From Candidatus Zixiibacteriota bacterium (lineage in GTDB: Bacteria; Zixibacteria; MSB-5A5; JAUVRN01), in assembly GCA_030597645.1 (NCBI GenBank), contig JAUVRN010000147.1, positions 1 through 5,803 on the forward strand: 5,803 nt of DNA, written 5' to 3'. The translations under genes and the position numbers were made by a program. This document shows, in pieces, positions 5,783-5,803 of the stretch; within the stretch, counting starts at the first letter, position 1, and every line of letters starts with the position of its first letter. Below the pieces are notes generated by a model, which made no database searches, was not told the origin of the DNA, and saw nothing but the letters and a program-made list of their open reading frames with translations.

Positions 5783-5803
5783 GAAAAGACCTTGGTCAGA
5801 ACG
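5776..5803 (-). CDS. hrcA: C-terminal tail of an upstream gene, probably the heat-shock repressor hrcA (partial)
   Basis: The last 28 bases on the minus strand can be read as VLTKVFSS followed by TAG (5778-5776), 16 bp before the grpE ATG. The assignment to HrcA, the CIRCE-binding repressor of class I heat-shock operons, is inferred from position, since hrcA directly precedes grpE in this conserved cluster; eight residues are too few to identify it by sequence. A second frame (RSDQGLFELAPVSRI, stop TGA overlapping the grpE ATG) is also open and would give an ATGA-type overlap, so the true reading frame is not settled. Confidence 0.4.

Noticed and set aside
5760..5803. A CIRCE operator (HrcA binding site) before grpE
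   Set aside because: No TTAGCACTC-N9-GAGTGCTAA-like sequence is present. The palindrome GAGCTAGCTC is shorter and different. The operator, if any, is expected upstream of hrcA outside the window.
1..5803. Mobile elements, CRISPR arrays, tRNA/rRNA genes, or a new defence or biosynthetic system
   Set aside because: No repeats with spacers, transposase motifs, tRNA-like folds or foreign composition are visible. All but one small frame and a few short gaps are explained by conserved housekeeping genes.

Overview
This window is a compact, GC-rich stretch of bacterial housekeeping genes, all on the minus strand, so transcription runs from the right end of the window to the left. In that direction the order is: a 3' scrap that is probably hrcA, then grpE, dnaK, dnaJ, a short unidentified ORF, rsmE, rpsU, a GatB/YqeY-family gene, and the 5' end of a cvpA-like gene cut by the left edge. 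This is the widely conserved heat-shock cluster (hrcA-grpE-dnaK-dnaJ-prmA-rsmE-rpsU-yqeY) known from Bacillus and many other phyla, with cvpA appended. High GC, a four-zinc-motif DnaJ, GTG/TTG starts, Shine-Dalgarno (SD) sites and the cvpA linkage suggest a Gram-negative bacterium. Gemmatimonadota or a neighbouring phylum is my best guess, but this rests on gene order and general feel and is not a firm assignment.

Right part (about 1969-5803): grpE, dnaK and dnaJ encode the complete Hsp70 machine. They are separated by only 19 and 49 bp and are almost certainly co-transcribed. No CIRCE operator is visible inside the window; if HrcA controls this operon, its operator should lie upstream of hrcA, beyond the right edge.

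Middle part (about 709-1968): the slot between dnaJ and rsmE, where prmA (ribosomal protein L11 methyltransferase) usually sits, holds only 209 bp with a 63-codon ORF whose stop lies 1 nt from the rsmE start. rsmE (16S rRNA m3U1498 methyltransferase) follows and has an altered GPEGG-type motif. A 103-bp gap with an inverted repeat precedes rpsU (ribosomal protein bS21, TTG start).

Left part (1-708): the YqeY gene has no ATG/GTG/TTG where the family N-terminus begins. Its conserved N-terminal codons run in frame back to the rpsU stop codon, next to a good SD. cvpA then begins with a clear SD and is truncated by the window edge.

I see no mobile element, CRISPR array, tRNA, rRNA or defence system, and no evidence for a novel multi-gene system. 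The points worth a second look are unusual starts (yqeY, grpE, rpsU), the missing prmA, and the RsmE motif change.
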